Assembly (NCBI GenBank): GCA_900766915.1
Contig: CAAFXE010000405.1
Location: forward strand, 1-32,667
Direction: 5' to 3'
Length of the DNA stretch: 32,667 nt
DNA from: Lachnospiraceae bacterium
GTDB lineage: Bacteria; Bacillota; Clostridia; Lachnospirales; Lachnospiraceae
A model generated the notes under the pieces. The model had not been told where the DNA came from. It did no database searches and saw only the letters and a list, made by a program, of their open reading frames with translations. Both the position numbers and the translations under genes were made by a program. Of this stretch, positions 32,423 to 32,667 are shown in pieces. The first letter of the stretch is position 1. Each line of letters begins with the position of its first letter.

Positions 32423-32667
32423 TGATATCCCCCGTTTCTCATACTTCCATATTCCCTTTATCATATGAGAACGAGCTTCAAATTAGCACTGGATTTTTTC
32501 TCTTCCTGGACTAACTCACCCTTTAGTTCATCAATTTTAACTCTTCACTCTCAACTGACGCCCCGAAAGACAGGTGTTACCCCACTTCGCAGGCTCCATC
32601 CTCCTCGACTAATTCAAGAAACACTAACCGCTCACAGGAGAGCCTGTTTCGCGGAGTGTTTCTAAGA
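32423..32667 (-). other. Structured, probably non-coding segment at the window edge
   Basis: No convincing gene is found here. On the minus strand a long compound hairpin (32617-32663) has arms AGAAACACT/AGTGTTTCT, an inner CCGC/GCGG, and an innermost CAGG/CCTG with loops GAAA and TGA between. It is followed by GTCGAGGAGGATGGAGCC, a GC-rich stretch and an ACTAA...TTAGT hairpin before the CotS-like gene. The nested symmetric internal loops look like structured RNA, either a leader of the CotS-like gene or an independent RNA cut by the edge. I could not assign a known riboswitch class. Confidence 0.35.

Noticed and set aside
32500..32667. glmS ribozyme at the right edge
   Set aside because: CGAGGA and GGATGGAG recall glmS, but the conserved core around GGCGGATGC and the AGCGCC cleavage site are missing, and the downstream gene is not glmS.

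Overview
The window comes from a spore-forming low-GC Firmicute, most likely a gut Lachnospiraceae (Blautia/Dorea-like). The evidence is the sporulation set (yabP, yabQ, spoIIE, a SpoIIQ-like protein, a CotS-like protein), an ileS T-box leader, single-copy tRNAs with typical clostridial promoters, and a gene order rqcP-yabP-yabQ-divIC-spoIIE-tilS-hpt-ftsH that matches the Bacillus/Clostridium core. Almost everything lies on the minus strand, so operons read from high to low coordinates. The family assignments come from reading the proteins; no database search was possible.

Layout from left to right. 1-92: the 5' end of what looks like a class C group II intron, inserted directly behind the terminator of a tRNA-Pro gene (141-214). 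267-6170: a tight minus-strand operon that reads VanW-family protein, AIR-synthase-like protein, Lrp/AsnC regulator, class I aminotransferase, trmL, and a coiled-coil SleB-like cell wall hydrolase. 6324-6425: a 33-residue membrane peptide with a strong ribosome binding site. 6540-11301: a B12-binding radical SAM protein, a family 2 glycosyltransferase with membrane segments, and a large polytopic membrane protein. 11361-11601: tRNA-Gly, tRNA-Gly and tRNA-Phe with a promoter whose -10 box sits inside a long palindrome.

11709-18545: T-box (Ile)-ileS-glgP, followed by a SpoIIQ-like protein that has lost the M23 metal ligands. 18605-20145: the only long plus-strand gene, a D-Ala-D-Ala carboxypeptidase. 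It ends at a bidirectional terminator shared with the convergent unit transglutaminase-like protein, LacI regulator, DEDDh exonuclease (20194-23280). 23366-23437: tRNA-Arg. 23685-32422: the core sporulation/division/RNA-quality segment, read as CotS-like, mazG, HU, rqcP, yabP, yabQ, divIC, spoIIE, tilS, hpt, ftsH.

The most notable points are these. ftsH is interrupted by a single in-frame TGA at the invariant glycine of the RPGRFDR motif. The spoIIE gene is unusually short and has a promoter-like arrangement with a 21-bp spacer and two Spo0A-box-like sites. Two sporulation genes (the SpoIIQ-like gene and yabP) have their Shine-Dalgarno sequences inside hairpins. An exact 10-mer (GAACAGATAC) recurs in three 5' leaders. 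A structured, unidentified, probably non-coding segment lies at the right edge. I did not find a defence island, CRISPR array or complete mobile element.
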